Source of the DNA: Nonomuraea typhae
GTDB taxonomy: Bacteria > Actinomycetota > Actinomycetes > Streptosporangiales > Streptosporangiaceae
Length of the DNA: 64,000 nucleotides
Direction: 5' to 3'
Assembly: GCF_009760925.1 (NCBI RefSeq)
Contig: NZ_VRLV01000002.1
Location: 372,001 to 436,000 of the forward strand
Made by a program: the position numbers and the translations under genes. A model generated the notes under the pieces. It ran no database searches. It saw only the letters and a program-made list of their open reading frames with translations, and was not told the DNA's origin. This document shows, one piece after another, positions 32,805 to 41,187 of this stretch. Every line of letters starts with the position of its first letter. Position 1 is the stretch's first letter.

Positions 32805-34127
32805 ATGACTGCCGTGCAGGCGTACTCCTACGCCTCCCCCTCCACGCTCGACGGCTCTCGCCTGGGCCTGTCCACCTCCGGCGGCCGGGCGCTGTCCGGC
32901 CCCCAGGCCCGCCCGCGCTTCTTCAGCGGACTGGTCACCGAGGCCGCCCCGGCCGCCGCCGGCCTGCTGGCGCTGTCCGACGTGGCCATGACCCGCTACC
33001 ACCAGCCCCGCCCGGGCTGGACCCGCGACCCGGTGGTCACCTGCGACGGCACCCGGCTGCGGATGGAGTCGTTCTCGGCCTGCGGCGGCGTCTACGCCCG
33101 CCTCGACCTGGCCGCGCTCGACGGCGACGTCCTCGACCGCGGCACCACGAACGTGGACGTCAACGGCCCCCTGCGCGAGGCGCTGGCCAGGGTCGGCGGC
33201 AAGGACCCGCTCCACCTCGGCGTCGGCGCCGACGAGATGACGGTCACCACCCTCGACGGCGCGGTCGTGGAGAAGAAGGTGCCGCTCCCGGCCCGCTGGC
33301 TGCGCGGCTTCGCCGAGGTCCAGGTGATCGCCTCCGGGTTCGACCTGCGCGCCGAGCTCACGGGCATGCACGCGGTCCGGTTCCTGCGCTCGCTACCCCG
33401 TGCCGCCGGCGCGACCGTCTGGGCCGTCCCCTCCGGCCGCGACCTGCGCGTCCAGTCCTCACCGGCGCCGGGCGGCGTGTGCCTGGCGGGCGCGGGCCGC
33501 GTCGCGACGCTGCTGCCCCTGCTGCGCTTCGCGAAGGCCCTGCGCGTGTACGGCCCGGCCGGCGACTCGACCGCGAGCGTCTGGGAGCTGGAACTTCCCG
33601 GCATGCGCTACACCCTGGCCGTCTCCCCCGGGCCGTCGCGCGGGTTCTCCGGAGAAGGCGCGGTCCTGGACCACCTGGCCACCGACGAGGCCGCCGGCGA
33701 CGCCGACCTGCTCGGCCCGCTGCTCGCCTTCGACCCGGCCATCGAGGTCGGCGCGCTGGCCGACGCGTCCGGCCTGTCCCCGGCCCGGGTCCGCGCCGCG
33801 CTCACCCAGCTGGGCACCGCGGGCCGCGTCGGCTACGACCTGCATGAGGCCGCGTACTTCCACCGCGAGCTCCCCTACGACCGCGACCAGGTGGCCGAGC
33901 TGAACCCGCGCCTGACCTCCGCCCGGGCCCTCGTGGCGGGCGGCGCCGTACGCCTGGACGGCGACCAGGCCGAGGTCACCACCTCGGGTGGCGTGCGCCG
34001 GGTGAACGTGAAGGACGGCTCGTGCACCTGTGAGTGGTGGTGGGACCACCGCGGCTCCCGCGGCCCCTGCAAGCACGTGCTGGCCGCCCGCATCGCGGCC
34101 CGTGTGGAGCTCGAGGTCCCGGCATGA
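32805..34127 (+). CDS. SWIM zinc-finger protein
   Basis: The 440-residue protein ends with a SWIM zinc finger: CTC followed by 13 residues and then CKH (CxCx(n)CxH, about residues 412-430), a motif that binds nucleic acid or protein. The rest is alpha/beta with no recognised enzyme motif. Its N-terminus (TAVQAYSYASPSTLDG) resembles other actinobacterial SWIM proteins that are paired with a large helical protein, as here: the stop overlaps the start of the next gene (ATGA). I took the ATG at 32805; a TTG at 32775 would add ten residues. No ribosome-binding site is clear at either. The function of the pair is unknown. Confidence 0.85.
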   Translation: MTAVQAYSYASPSTLDGSRLGLSTSGGRALSGPQARPRFFSGLVTEAAPAAAGLLALSDVAMTRYHQPRPGWTRDPVVTCDGTRLRMESFSACGGVYARLDLAALDGDVLDRGTTNVDVNGPLREALARVGGKDPLHLGVGADEMTVTTLDGAVVEKKVPLPARWLRGFAEVQVIASGFDLRAELTGMHAVRFLRSLPRAAGATVWAVPSGRDLRVQSSPAPGGVCLAGAGRVATLLPLLRFAKALRVYGPAGDSTASVWELELPGMRYTLAVSPGPSRGFSGEGAVLDHLATDEAAGDADLLGPLLAFDPAIEVGALADASGLSPARVRAALTQLGTAGRVGYDLHEAAYFHRELPYDRDQVAELNPRLTSARALVAGGAVRLDGDQAEVTTSGGVRRVNVKDGSCTCEWWWDHRGSRGPCKHVLAARIAARVELEVPA

Positions 34128-36658
34128 GCTCCGCCGCGGGCGCGTGGGAGCACGTGCGCGAGGCGATCGCCGGCGCGGATGCGCACGAGGTGGCCAGGCG
34201 GGTCCTGGCGCTGGACGAGGCCGGTCGTCGCGCGGTGGCGAGGGAGCTGCCCGGGCACATCGCCCCCGCGAGAGAGGCGCAGCACCGCCGCGCGCAGGAG
34301 CGGCACACCTGGGACTGGTCCGTCAGCCAGCGCTGGATCGCCCCGATGCGGGTGGCCGGCGCGGGCACCTTCGGCGGCGCCGCCGCGGTCGCGACCTGGC
34401 TGTACCGCCGCGAGCTCGGCCCATGGACCTCAGGCGCCGATCTGGCGGTGTTGGTGCGGGTCCTCAAGGCCCGTCCGCCCGAGTGGCAGGCGGATCTGGC
34501 CGCCCGTCTGGCCCTGCGCCTGCGCGGCACCCGGGCCCAGCGCGCCGACGACAGTGTGGAACTGGCCCTGGCGATGCTCCGCCACACCAAGATCGTCCCA
34601 CCGGACCACGAGCCGCTGGTGGTCGCGTGGGTATCCGCTCCGCCCCGGCTGCCGAAGGATCCGCTGGCCGGCCACCTGCTCCCCCGTCTGTTCGAGGCCG
34701 AGGGCGTGGGCTGTGCGCTGCGCGACGACCGGCCGGACTGGTCCCCGGAGCAGTCGTGGCTGCGCAGGCTGAGCGACCTGGCCCGCTCGGGCGAGCTCGA
34801 CCGTGACCTGCTCGTGGACGGCTGCGTGCGCCGGTTCCTGCGCGGCGGCACCGGCCCCGACCTGCGCTTCTTCGTCCGCCTGCACGACCTGCTCGACCCG
34901 GCGCCGGATCCGGCGCGCACCCATGACTACCTGCGCCTGCTGCCCGCCGCGCCGGGCCCGGTGGCCGAGCTGGCGGTCAAGCAGGTGCGCGGAGCCCTGT
35001 CCGGAGAAGAGCTCACCGAGGCGGTCGGGGCGCTGCTGTTCCGCCCGGAGGCCAAGCTGGTGCGCGCGGGACTGAGCCTCCTGGAGCAGGCGGCGAAGGC
35101 GGCGGAGGGCGATCTCGACCACCTGGCGCCCGCCCTGGCCTCGGCGTTTCTGTGCACGGCCCACGACGTCCGCGAGCGCACGGTACGGCTGGCCGTACGG
35201 TATGCGGGCCGGTTCACCCCGGCGGGAGCCGAGGCGGTGCGGGAGGCGGCGGCGGTGCTGCCCGCCGACCTGCTGGCCGGGCTGACCGAGGCGTATGGCC
35301 GGGTGGAGGCGGCGGCCGAAGACTTCAGGGCGGTGCCGCTACCGGCCTTCGAGGCTCCCCGCCGGGAACGGCTCGACGGCGGGAGCGTGCCGGAGGATCA
35401 CGGGCTGCGGTTCGAGCTGTGGCTGGACGCGCTGGTCCGCGACCCGGCGGCGGGGCGGAAGCTGCCGAAGGACGTGCCCGCTTTGCGGTGGTTCGGCGGG
35501 GACGTCTACGCGCTTCGGTGCTGGCCCGATCTCGCGCAGTGGGCCGACGCGCTCCGCCGGGCGGCCGTCGGCGGGGCGGCTCCGGGCGATCCCCGGTCGA
35601 GGGTTTCGCCGCACGATCTCGTGCCCGCGCCTCATCAGGTGGCCGTGCCGCATCGGGTGACGTTGTTGCGCTGCGCCGAGGTCCTGGACGCGCTGAAGCA
35701 CGGGACGCCTCCGCCGTACCTGCTGGCCACGCCGACGTGCACCTCGGGGCAGATCGACCCGGCGGAGCTGGTGGCGCGGCTGGAGGGATACGCGGCCAAG
35801 AATGTGCCGGCGATGCCCGCGGACCTGCAGCAGGCGCTGTTGCGGCTGCCACGGGAGGTCCCGGCGGAGGTGGCCGATCGAGCCTGGCGGCTCACGTCGG
35901 CGGCAGGGGCGAGCCTGGTGCACTGGCTGGCGGCGCGCCCCGAGGCGAACCCGCGGGTGGAATGGCGCAACCACGCTCCCTACGCCTCCTTCCAGGTGGA
36001 GGCGACCGGGCTGGAGCTGGTGGACGAGCTGCTCGGCGCGCTGCAGGCGCTGACCCACATGGACGCGATGAACCACTGGCGGCTGGTGCTGCCCTCCGAC
36101 CGCGAGGTGGTGGCGATGTACCTGATCCCGCACCTGGCCAACCGCTGGGGGTGGCCGGCGGCGCTCCCCGACCTCCTGCGGGCGCTGCTCCACCAGGACG
36201 GCCCGCCGGGTACGGCGATGGCCGCCCTGATCGGCGTGCTGGCCGCGGAGCGTGGCTGGATCATGCCGGACGGAGCGGGCGAGCGCCTGCTGCTGGAGGC
36301 CGTCGCCGCGGGCGCCCTTCCCGCGGCGGAGTGCGGCAGGCAGCTCGCGTTCGCGGTGCGTGGCGACCTGGCCAAGATGAGCGAGGTGCTCCTGACATTG
36401 GAGAGCTGCGCCAGGCAGGGCGCTCATCGGGAGGTCTGGGAGATCATGGCCGGAATGCTGCCGGCGTTCCTGCCCGGTCCCGGCGAGCGGTCCACGCAGA
36501 GCCACACCCGGGCGCTCGCCTTCGCCGCCGAGGCGGCGCGCTGGGCCGGGGCGCGGGAGACGCTGCCCGTCGTGGCGGAGATCGCGGGGCGGGCGAAGGT
36601 CAACGGGTTCGTGCGCGCGGCCCGGCTGCTGCACGAGCAGCTACACCGAGGGACGTAG
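34124..36658 (+). CDS. Large helical-repeat protein coupled to the SWIM gene (DUF6493-like)
   Basis: The 844-residue protein has no membrane segment and consists mainly of Leu/Ala-rich helical pairs resembling HEAT-type solenoids. A less helical central part (about 430-520) carries conserved-looking aromatic motifs (LRFELWLDALV, LRWFGGDVYALRCWPD). I believe it corresponds to the DUF6493-type proteins that accompany SWIM zinc-finger proteins in Streptomyces and relatives, but that is from memory. Coupling through ATGA at 34124-34127 strongly suggests a two-protein complex. The start is fixed by this overlap, although the frame stays open upstream. Confidence 0.75.
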   Translation: MSSAAGAWEHVREAIAGADAHEVARRVLALDEAGRRAVARELPGHIAPAREAQHRRAQERHTWDWSVSQRWIAPMRVAGAGTFGGAAAVATWLYRRELGPWTSGADLAVLVRVLKARPPEWQADLAARLALRLRGTRAQRADDSVELALAMLRHTKIVPPDHEPLVVAWVSAPPRLPKDPLAGHLLPRLFEAEGVGCALRDDRPDWSPEQSWLRRLSDLARSGELDRDLLVDGCVRRFLRGGTGPDLRFFVRLHDLLDPAPDPARTHDYLRLLPAAPGPVAELAVKQVRGALSGEELTEAVGALLFRPEAKLVRAGLSLLEQAAKAAEGDLDHLAPALASAFLCTAHDVRERTVRLAVRYAGRFTPAGAEAVREAAAVLPADLLAGLTEAYGRVEAAAEDFRAVPLPAFEAPRRERLDGGSVPEDHGLRFELWLDALVRDPAAGRKLPKDVPALRWFGGDVYALRCWPDLAQWADALRRAAVGGAAPGDPRSRVSPHDLVPAPHQVAVPHRVTLLRCAEVLDALKHGTPPPYLLATPTCTSGQIDPAELVARLEGYAAKNVPAMPADLQQALLRLPREVPAEVADRAWRLTSAAGASLVHWLAARPEANPRVEWRNHAPYASFQVEATGLELVDELLGALQALTHMDAMNHWRLVLPSDREVVAMYLIPHLANRWGWPAALPDLLRALLHQDGPPGTAMAALIGVLAAERGWIMPDGAGERLLLEAVAAGALPAAECGRQLAFAVRGDLAKMSEVLLTLESCARQGAHREVWEIMAGMLPAFLPGPGERSTQSHTRALAFAAEAARWAGARETLPVVAEIAGRAKVNGFVRAARLLHEQLHRGT

Positions 36659-36677
36659 CCGGCCGTGGCCGGCCTAC
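36655..36677 (+). terminator. Hairpin at the end of the SWIM operon
   Basis: GTAG-CCGGCC pairs with GGCCGG-CCTAC around a 2-base turn with one bulged C, beginning inside the stop codon of the helical-repeat gene. No T-tract follows. Confidence 0.4.
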
Positions 36678-36771
36678 TGCCCGAGGATGCCTTCCCCCGG
36701 GCGACGACCGGCACGGGTGGCTCGGGCGAGGATCGAGGCTCCTGCCACACGAGTCATGAGGAGCATCGGGG

Positions 36772-37773
36772 ATGTCTGCGCTGATCCGTCATATTCGCCC
36801 TGTCCGGCCGGAGCGCGCCCGGGGGCTGGTTGCCGAGGTGTATGCCCAGGTGAACGCCGAGTACAGCAGCATCGGGCCGGCGGTGATGATGATGTCGCCG
36901 TCCGACGAGCTGATGGCGGCCGGGTGGTCGCTCATGCGCGAGTCCCAACTGGCCGCGGGGGTGCCGTTGCTGGACAAGGCGGTCGTGGCGCTGGGGGTCG
37001 CGCTCGCCATCGGCCTGCCGTACGAGGTGCACACGATGCGGGAGGTGGTGCGGCGGCTGGGCGGCCCGGACATCGCCGACGCCGTGGAACACACCGTGGC
37101 CCCGGGTGACGGGCGGCTGGGCGCGTTGCTGGCCTGGGCCGTCTCGACCGGGTCCGAGGAGCCGGTCGAGGCGCCCTTCGGTGACGGCGAGCGGGCGGAG
37201 ATCATCGGCACGGTGGTGTTCACGCACTTCATCAACCGGGTGGCGGCGGCGATGCTGCCGCCGGGGCTGACGCCGGGCAGTCTGAGCGAGGATGAGCCGC
37301 CGGCGTTCGAGGACGCGCCGGTGCTGCGTGAGCCGGTGCGGAATCTCGCGCCGGGCGCCACGTTGCCGCTGCTCAAGGGGCTTCCTGCCGGGGAGGAGCC
37401 CGGGTGGGCGGAGGGCTCGCCGATCGGGGCCGCGTTCGCCGCGTTGTCGGCGTGCGCGCGGCAGGGCGCCGCGTTGCTCTCGCCTGGCGCCGCCGAGCTG
37501 GCCGTGGAGACGATCGCCGCGTACGGCGGGCTGTTGCGGCCGGTGGGCGCGTGGCTGGACGAGGCGCTGGCGCCGCTGCCGGAGGACGAGCGCAAGGGCG
37601 CGCGGGTCGTCGTGCTGGCCGGGCTGGCCCCGGATGAGCTGACCGACGAGGACGTGGCCGCCTGGCGGGCCACCGACCGCCGTTTCTCCGACCACTGCAC
37701 CGTCTACCTGCTGGCCTTCGGGGCGATGGCGGCCGCGGAGCAGATCGCGGCCGCCCTTCACTCCGAGAGGTAG
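36772..37773 (+). CDS. AhpD-like/CMD-superfamily protein without CxxC
   Basis: This 333-residue helical protein has an AhpD-like N-terminal half (SLMRESQLAAG, then LDKAVVALGVALAIGLPYEVHTM). In AhpD-type proteins the second segment ends in CpyCvdaH; here both cysteines are replaced (GLPYEVH) while the histidine stays. Peroxidase-linked disulfide chemistry is therefore unlikely. The C-terminal half is also helical and may be a second, more divergent copy. AGGAG lies eight bases before the ATG. The 3' end overlaps the mrpG gene by 16 bases on the opposite strand. Confidence 0.7.
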   Translation: MSALIRHIRPVRPERARGLVAEVYAQVNAEYSSIGPAVMMMSPSDELMAAGWSLMRESQLAAGVPLLDKAVVALGVALAIGLPYEVHTMREVVRRLGGPDIADAVEHTVAPGDGRLGALLAWAVSTGSEEPVEAPFGDGERAEIIGTVVFTHFINRVAAAMLPPGLTPGSLSEDEPPAFEDAPVLREPVRNLAPGATLPLLKGLPAGEEPGWAEGSPIGAAFAALSACARQGAALLSPGAAELAVETIAAYGGLLRPVGAWLDEALAPLPEDERKGARVVVLAGLAPDELTDEDVAAWRATDRRFSDHCTVYLLAFGAMAAAEQIAAALHSER

Positions 37774-38033
37774 GCGGCGCGGCCGACCACGTAGGTGGCC
37801 ACGGCCACGGTGACGATCTGGGCGCAGCCGACGACCAGCAGCGGGCCGCCGGTGGCCGCGACCGGCTCGCGGAGCCACATGCCGAGCAGGATGAGCAGGA
37901 TGCCGGGCACCTGAGGTTTGCTGCCGGCGTGCATGCGGGCCAGCGTGCCGGGGAAGCGGAGCAGGCCGACTCCGGCCACGAAGGTCAGCGTGGCGCCGAG
38001 CAGGAGGCAGGCCCCGGCCAGGATGTCGCTCAT
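37758..38033 (-). CDS. mrpG: Mrp antiporter subunit G
   Basis: The 91-residue protein has three membrane helices and the MnhG/PhaG signature around GLLRFPGTLARMHAGSKPQVPG. It is a small subunit of the multi-protein Na+(or K+)/H+ antiporter and the last gene of the operon. The start ATG overlaps the mrpF stop (38030-38033). Confidence 0.93.
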   Translation of the reverse strand: MSDILAGACLLLGATLTFVAGVGLLRFPGTLARMHAGSKPQVPGILLILLGMWLREPVAATGGPLLVVGCAQIVTVAVATYVVGRAAYLSE

Positions 38034-38290
38034 CGGCCGCTCCTGGCGAAGAACCTGGCCAGGCTGACCGAGCCGACGAAGCCGAGCAGCGACAGGGCCA
38101 GCAGGATCGGCATGGCCGAGTAGTCGCGGTGGACGGCGGCGGCGATGCCGACGGCGCACATGGCTACGGCCGTCAGCACGTCGAGGGCGACGGCCCGGTC
38201 CAGCATCGAGGGGCCGCGGGCCATGCGGTAGACGGTCATCGCCGCCGCGCTGCCCAGCAGGACCCAGGACAGGGCGTACACGAGGTTCAT
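38030..38290 (-). CDS. mrpF: Mrp antiporter subunit F
   Basis: The 86-residue protein has three membrane helices and the family motif RGPSMLDRAVALDVL, whose acidic residues are thought to matter for ion movement. It is coupled to mrpE (ATGA at 38287-38290) and to mrpG. Confidence 0.93.
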   Translation of the reverse strand: MNLVYALSWVLLGSAAAMTVYRMARGPSMLDRAVALDVLTAVAMCAVGIAAAVHRDYSAMPILLALSLLGFVGSVSLARFFARSGR

Positions 38291-38826
38291 CGGAGTTCCT
38301 CTCTGTCGGCCTTGGTGCCGAAGGCGGCGATCACCCGGCTTTCGAGCCGGGTGACGTCCGCCTGGACCGCGCCGGCGTCGGTGGTGCCGAGCGCGTGGAC
38401 GACCAGTTCCTTGCGGCCGGTGTACGCCTCGACGACCAGGCTGCCCGGCAGCGACGAGAGCGTCACGATGATCAGCGTGGTCATCGGCTCGGAGGAGGTG
38501 CGCAGGGCCGCGGTCGTCAGCGTCACCGGCGGGTCGCAGGCCCCGGGCCGCAGCGCCCACCAGGCCACGCGCACGCTGGACAGCGCCATGTCGGCGGCGT
38601 ACCGGGGCAGGAAGGCCAGCAGCGCCAGCGGCCTGACCCGGATGCCGGGGTCGAGCAGCGGCAGCGGGATCAGCCAGGTGATGATCGCCCCGGCCAGCAG
38701 CCCGGCCACGGCGTTGCCGAGGCTGAGGTCGCCCCAGAGCAGGACCCAGATGAGCGCCAGCCACCCCACGAGCGGCAACGGCACCCGCCGCCCGAAGATC
38801 CTGGGCGCGATCACGTTGATCTTCAT
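38287..38826 (-). CDS. mrpE: Mrp antiporter subunit E
   Basis: The 179-residue membrane protein has N-terminal helices (LVGWLALIWVLLWGDLSLGN) followed by a cytoplasmic domain with SLPGSLVVE and HALG, typical of MnhE. It continues into about 30 charged residues at the C-terminus (TRLESRVIAAFGTKADREELR). It overlaps mrpD and mrpF by four bases each. Confidence 0.92.
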   Translation of the reverse strand: MKINVIAPRIFGRRVPLPLVGWLALIWVLLWGDLSLGNAVAGLLAGAIITWLIPLPLLDPGIRVRPLALLAFLPRYAADMALSSVRVAWWALRPGACDPPVTLTTAALRTSSEPMTTLIIVTLSSLPGSLVVEAYTGRKELVVHALGTTDAGAVQADVTRLESRVIAAFGTKADREELR

Positions 38827-40376
38827 CGGCTGCTCCCCGCGACCGCGTCGAGGTACGGCCGGCGGGCCATCAGCTCGCCGGCGGCCCGGCCGGCCAGCGC
38901 GGACAGGGGCCCGGCCAGCACGGTGTAGGACAGCGCCAGGGCGACCAGCGCCGCCGTCGCGCCGACCATGGGGCCGGGCAGGCGGGCCGAGGTGCGGATG
39001 GCGCCCTCCTCCGACGATTCCTCGCTCTCCAGCACGGTCACCTCGGCCGGGGCCGTCTGGGGCGCCCGCCAGAACGCCTTGCCCCACGTCTTGGCGACCG
39101 CGTACAAGGTGAGCAGGCTGGTCAGCAGGCTCCCGGCGACGAGGGTGAGCGCGAGCGGCCCTCCGTCGGCCACGCCCGCCTGGATGAGCAGCAGCTTGCC
39201 CAGGAAGCCGGACATGGGCGGGATGCCGGACAGGTTCATCGCGGGGATGAAGAAGAGCACGGCGATCAGGGGCGCCAGCCGCATCAGCCCGCCCAGCCGG
39301 TCGATCGAGGTGGTGCCGGTGCGCCGCTCGATCAGGCCGGTCACCAGGAAGAGGCTGGTCTGGACGGTGATGTGGTGCACCACGTACATGACCGCGCCGG
39401 CCATCCCGGGCACGGACGACAACGCCACGCCGTACACCATGTAGCCGATGTGGCTGACCAGGGTGAACGACAACATCCGTTTGATGTCGGTCTGGGCGAC
39501 GGCGCCCGCGACGCCGACGAGCATGGTGGCCAGCGCGGCCCACATGAGGATCGTGGAGACGGGGCCGCCGGGGAACAGGAGCGCCTCCAGGCGGATGATG
39601 GCGTAGATGCCGACCTTGGTCAGCAGGCCGGCGAAGACCGCCGTGGCCGGGGCGGGGGCGGTGGGGTAGGAGTCGGGCAGCCAGGCCGACATCGGGAAGA
39701 CGGCCGCCTTGATCGCGAAGACCAGCAGCAGCGTCAGCTCGACCAGGAGTTTGAGGTGCTCGGGCAGGCCGGCGAAGCGCTCGGCGAGCTGGGCCATCGA
39801 CAGGGTGCCGGTGGCGGCGTAGGCGATGGCCAGCGCGATCAGGAAGAGCATGGACGAGGCCAGCCCCATGACCGTGTAGGTCGCCCCGGCGCGGATCCTG
39901 GGCAGGGTGCCGCCGAAGGTGAGCAGCACGTACGAGCCGCCGAGCAGCATCTCGAAGGCGACGAACAGGTTGAACAGATCGCCCGACAGGAACGCGTCGG
40001 CCACGCCCGCCACCATGATCAGGTAGGCCGGGTGGAAGATCGACAGCGGGGCCAGGTGCTCCTGGTCGGCGTAGGCGTTGGCCTGCGAGTAGAGCATGAC
40101 GCACAGCGTCACGGCCGACGACACCACGAGCATGAGCGTGGACAGGCGGTCGGCGACCAGGCAGATGCCCGTCGGCGCCGGCCACCCGCCGACGCAGGCG
40201 ACCAGCGGCCCGCCGGAGTCGGCCGCGACCAGCAGGATCACCGAGACCACGAGCATGGCGGCCAGCGTCGCCAGGCTGATCAGCGCGTGCAGCCGCCGCA
40301 GCCGCGCCCCGATGGCCAGCTTGAGCGCGGCGGCCAGCAACGGCAGCAGCACCGGCACCGGAATCAGCGCTTCCAT
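38823..40376 (-). CDS. mrpD: Mrp antiporter subunit D (NuoN/NuoM-like)
   Basis: The 517-residue polytopic protein is homologous to complex I proton-pumping subunits. A conserved lysine region (LLVFAIKAAVFPMSAWLPDSYPTAP, split around residue 225) and the TM7-8 pattern are visible. It works with MrpA in cation/proton exchange. The ATG at 40376 lies one base after the mrpC stop; the longer open frame would extend into mrpC. The C-terminus reaches the mrpE start with a 4-base overlap. Confidence 0.94.
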   Translation of the reverse strand: MEALIPVPVLLPLLAAALKLAIGARLRRLHALISLATLAAMLVVSVILLVAADSGGPLVACVGGWPAPTGICLVADRLSTLMLVVSSAVTLCVMLYSQANAYADQEHLAPLSIFHPAYLIMVAGVADAFLSGDLFNLFVAFEMLLGGSYVLLTFGGTLPRIRAGATYTVMGLASSMLFLIALAIAYAATGTLSMAQLAERFAGLPEHLKLLVELTLLLVFAIKAAVFPMSAWLPDSYPTAPAPATAVFAGLLTKVGIYAIIRLEALLFPGGPVSTILMWAALATMLVGVAGAVAQTDIKRMLSFTLVSHIGYMVYGVALSSVPGMAGAVMYVVHHITVQTSLFLVTGLIERRTGTTSIDRLGGLMRLAPLIAVLFFIPAMNLSGIPPMSGFLGKLLLIQAGVADGGPLALTLVAGSLLTSLLTLYAVAKTWGKAFWRAPQTAPAEVTVLESEESSEEGAIRTSARLPGPMVGATAALVALALSYTVLAGPLSALAGRAAGELMARRPYLDAVAGSSR

Positions 40377-40377
40377 C

Positions 40378-41187
40378 TCACTCCTCCCCTTCCAGCTCGG
40401 GGTCGAGGGCGAGGGCCTGGCGGCGCATTTCCTCGCGGATGGCCGCGCGCAGGGTGCGGCGGGCCTCCCGCTGCCTGGCCTCCAGCTTCCGTCGCAGCTC
40501 CTGCTCGGACGCGGCCTGTTCACGCTGGCGCCGGGCCGATTCCCTGCGCAGTTCCCGGACCCGCTCGTCGCGGGTGCGCGCCTGCTCCTCCTCCAGTTGC
40601 CTGGCTTCGTCGAAGCGGCGCAGCAGGGTCTCGGAGGGCAGGTCGGCGTCCTTGTGCTCCTCCATCCACCGCCCGAGGTCCACGTTGATCTCCAGCACCC
40701 GGGCCTCCAGCTCGGCCGCCTCCCGCCGCTCCCGCTCGACCCGTTCGGCGTCCAGCCGGGCCAGCTCGGTCCGCTGATCGGCGACGAGCCGCCGATAGGA
40801 CTCCTCCCGCGCCCGCAGCGCCTCGCCCAGTTCCCCGGCCGTGGCCCGCAGCCGCACCCGGCGGTCCTCGGTGTCGTCCTGTACCGCGTCGTCCCCGGTC
40901 AGCTGCCACGACCGGTGCGCCATGGCCAGCAGGAACCCGGTCACTCCGAGCGTGATCACGATGGAGGTGAGCACCATGGCCTGCGGCAGCGGGTCGGCCA
41001 TCCCCCGGTTGCCGAGGAACGGCGGCGTCCCGGCCGGCCCGCCCGCGGTGACGATGAGCAGGTTGACGCCGTTCGACAGCACGATGACGCCGACCAGGAT
41101 CCGCACCAGGCTCCGCTCCAGCAGCAGCGTCACCCCGGCGGCGACCAGCACGGCCGACAGCGCGAACGGCACCAGGGGCAGGTTCAC
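40378..41187 (-). CDS. mrpC: Mrp antiporter subunit C with long charged C-terminal extension
   Basis: Residues 1-95 are a normal MrpC/NuoK-like unit with three membrane helices (VGVIVLSNGVNLLIV, TSIVITLGVTGFLLAMA). MrpC proteins are typically about 110-180 residues, but this one continues to 269. Residues about 105-269 are Arg/Glu/Ala-rich heptad-like helices (for example AERVERERREAAELEARV), which should form a cytoplasmic coiled coil. The frame is uninterrupted and ends one base before mrpD, so the tail is genuine coding sequence. It may gate the antiporter or tether it to other proteins. Confidence 0.88.
   Translation of the reverse strand: MNLPLVPFALSAVLVAAGVTLLLERSLVRILVGVIVLSNGVNLLIVTAGGPAGTPPFLGNRGMADPLPQAMVLTSIVITLGVTGFLLAMAHRSWQLTGDDAVQDDTEDRRVRLRATAGELGEALRAREESYRRLVADQRTELARLDAERVERERREAAELEARVLEINVDLGRWMEEHKDADLPSETLLRRFDEARQLEEEQARTRDERVRELRRESARRQREQAASEQELRRKLEARQREARRTLRAAIREEMRRQALALDPELEGEE

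Noticed and set aside
32805..36658. SWIM/helical-repeat pair as a phage-defence system
   Set aside because: No nuclease, NTPase or other effector domain is visible and no defence genes are adjacent.
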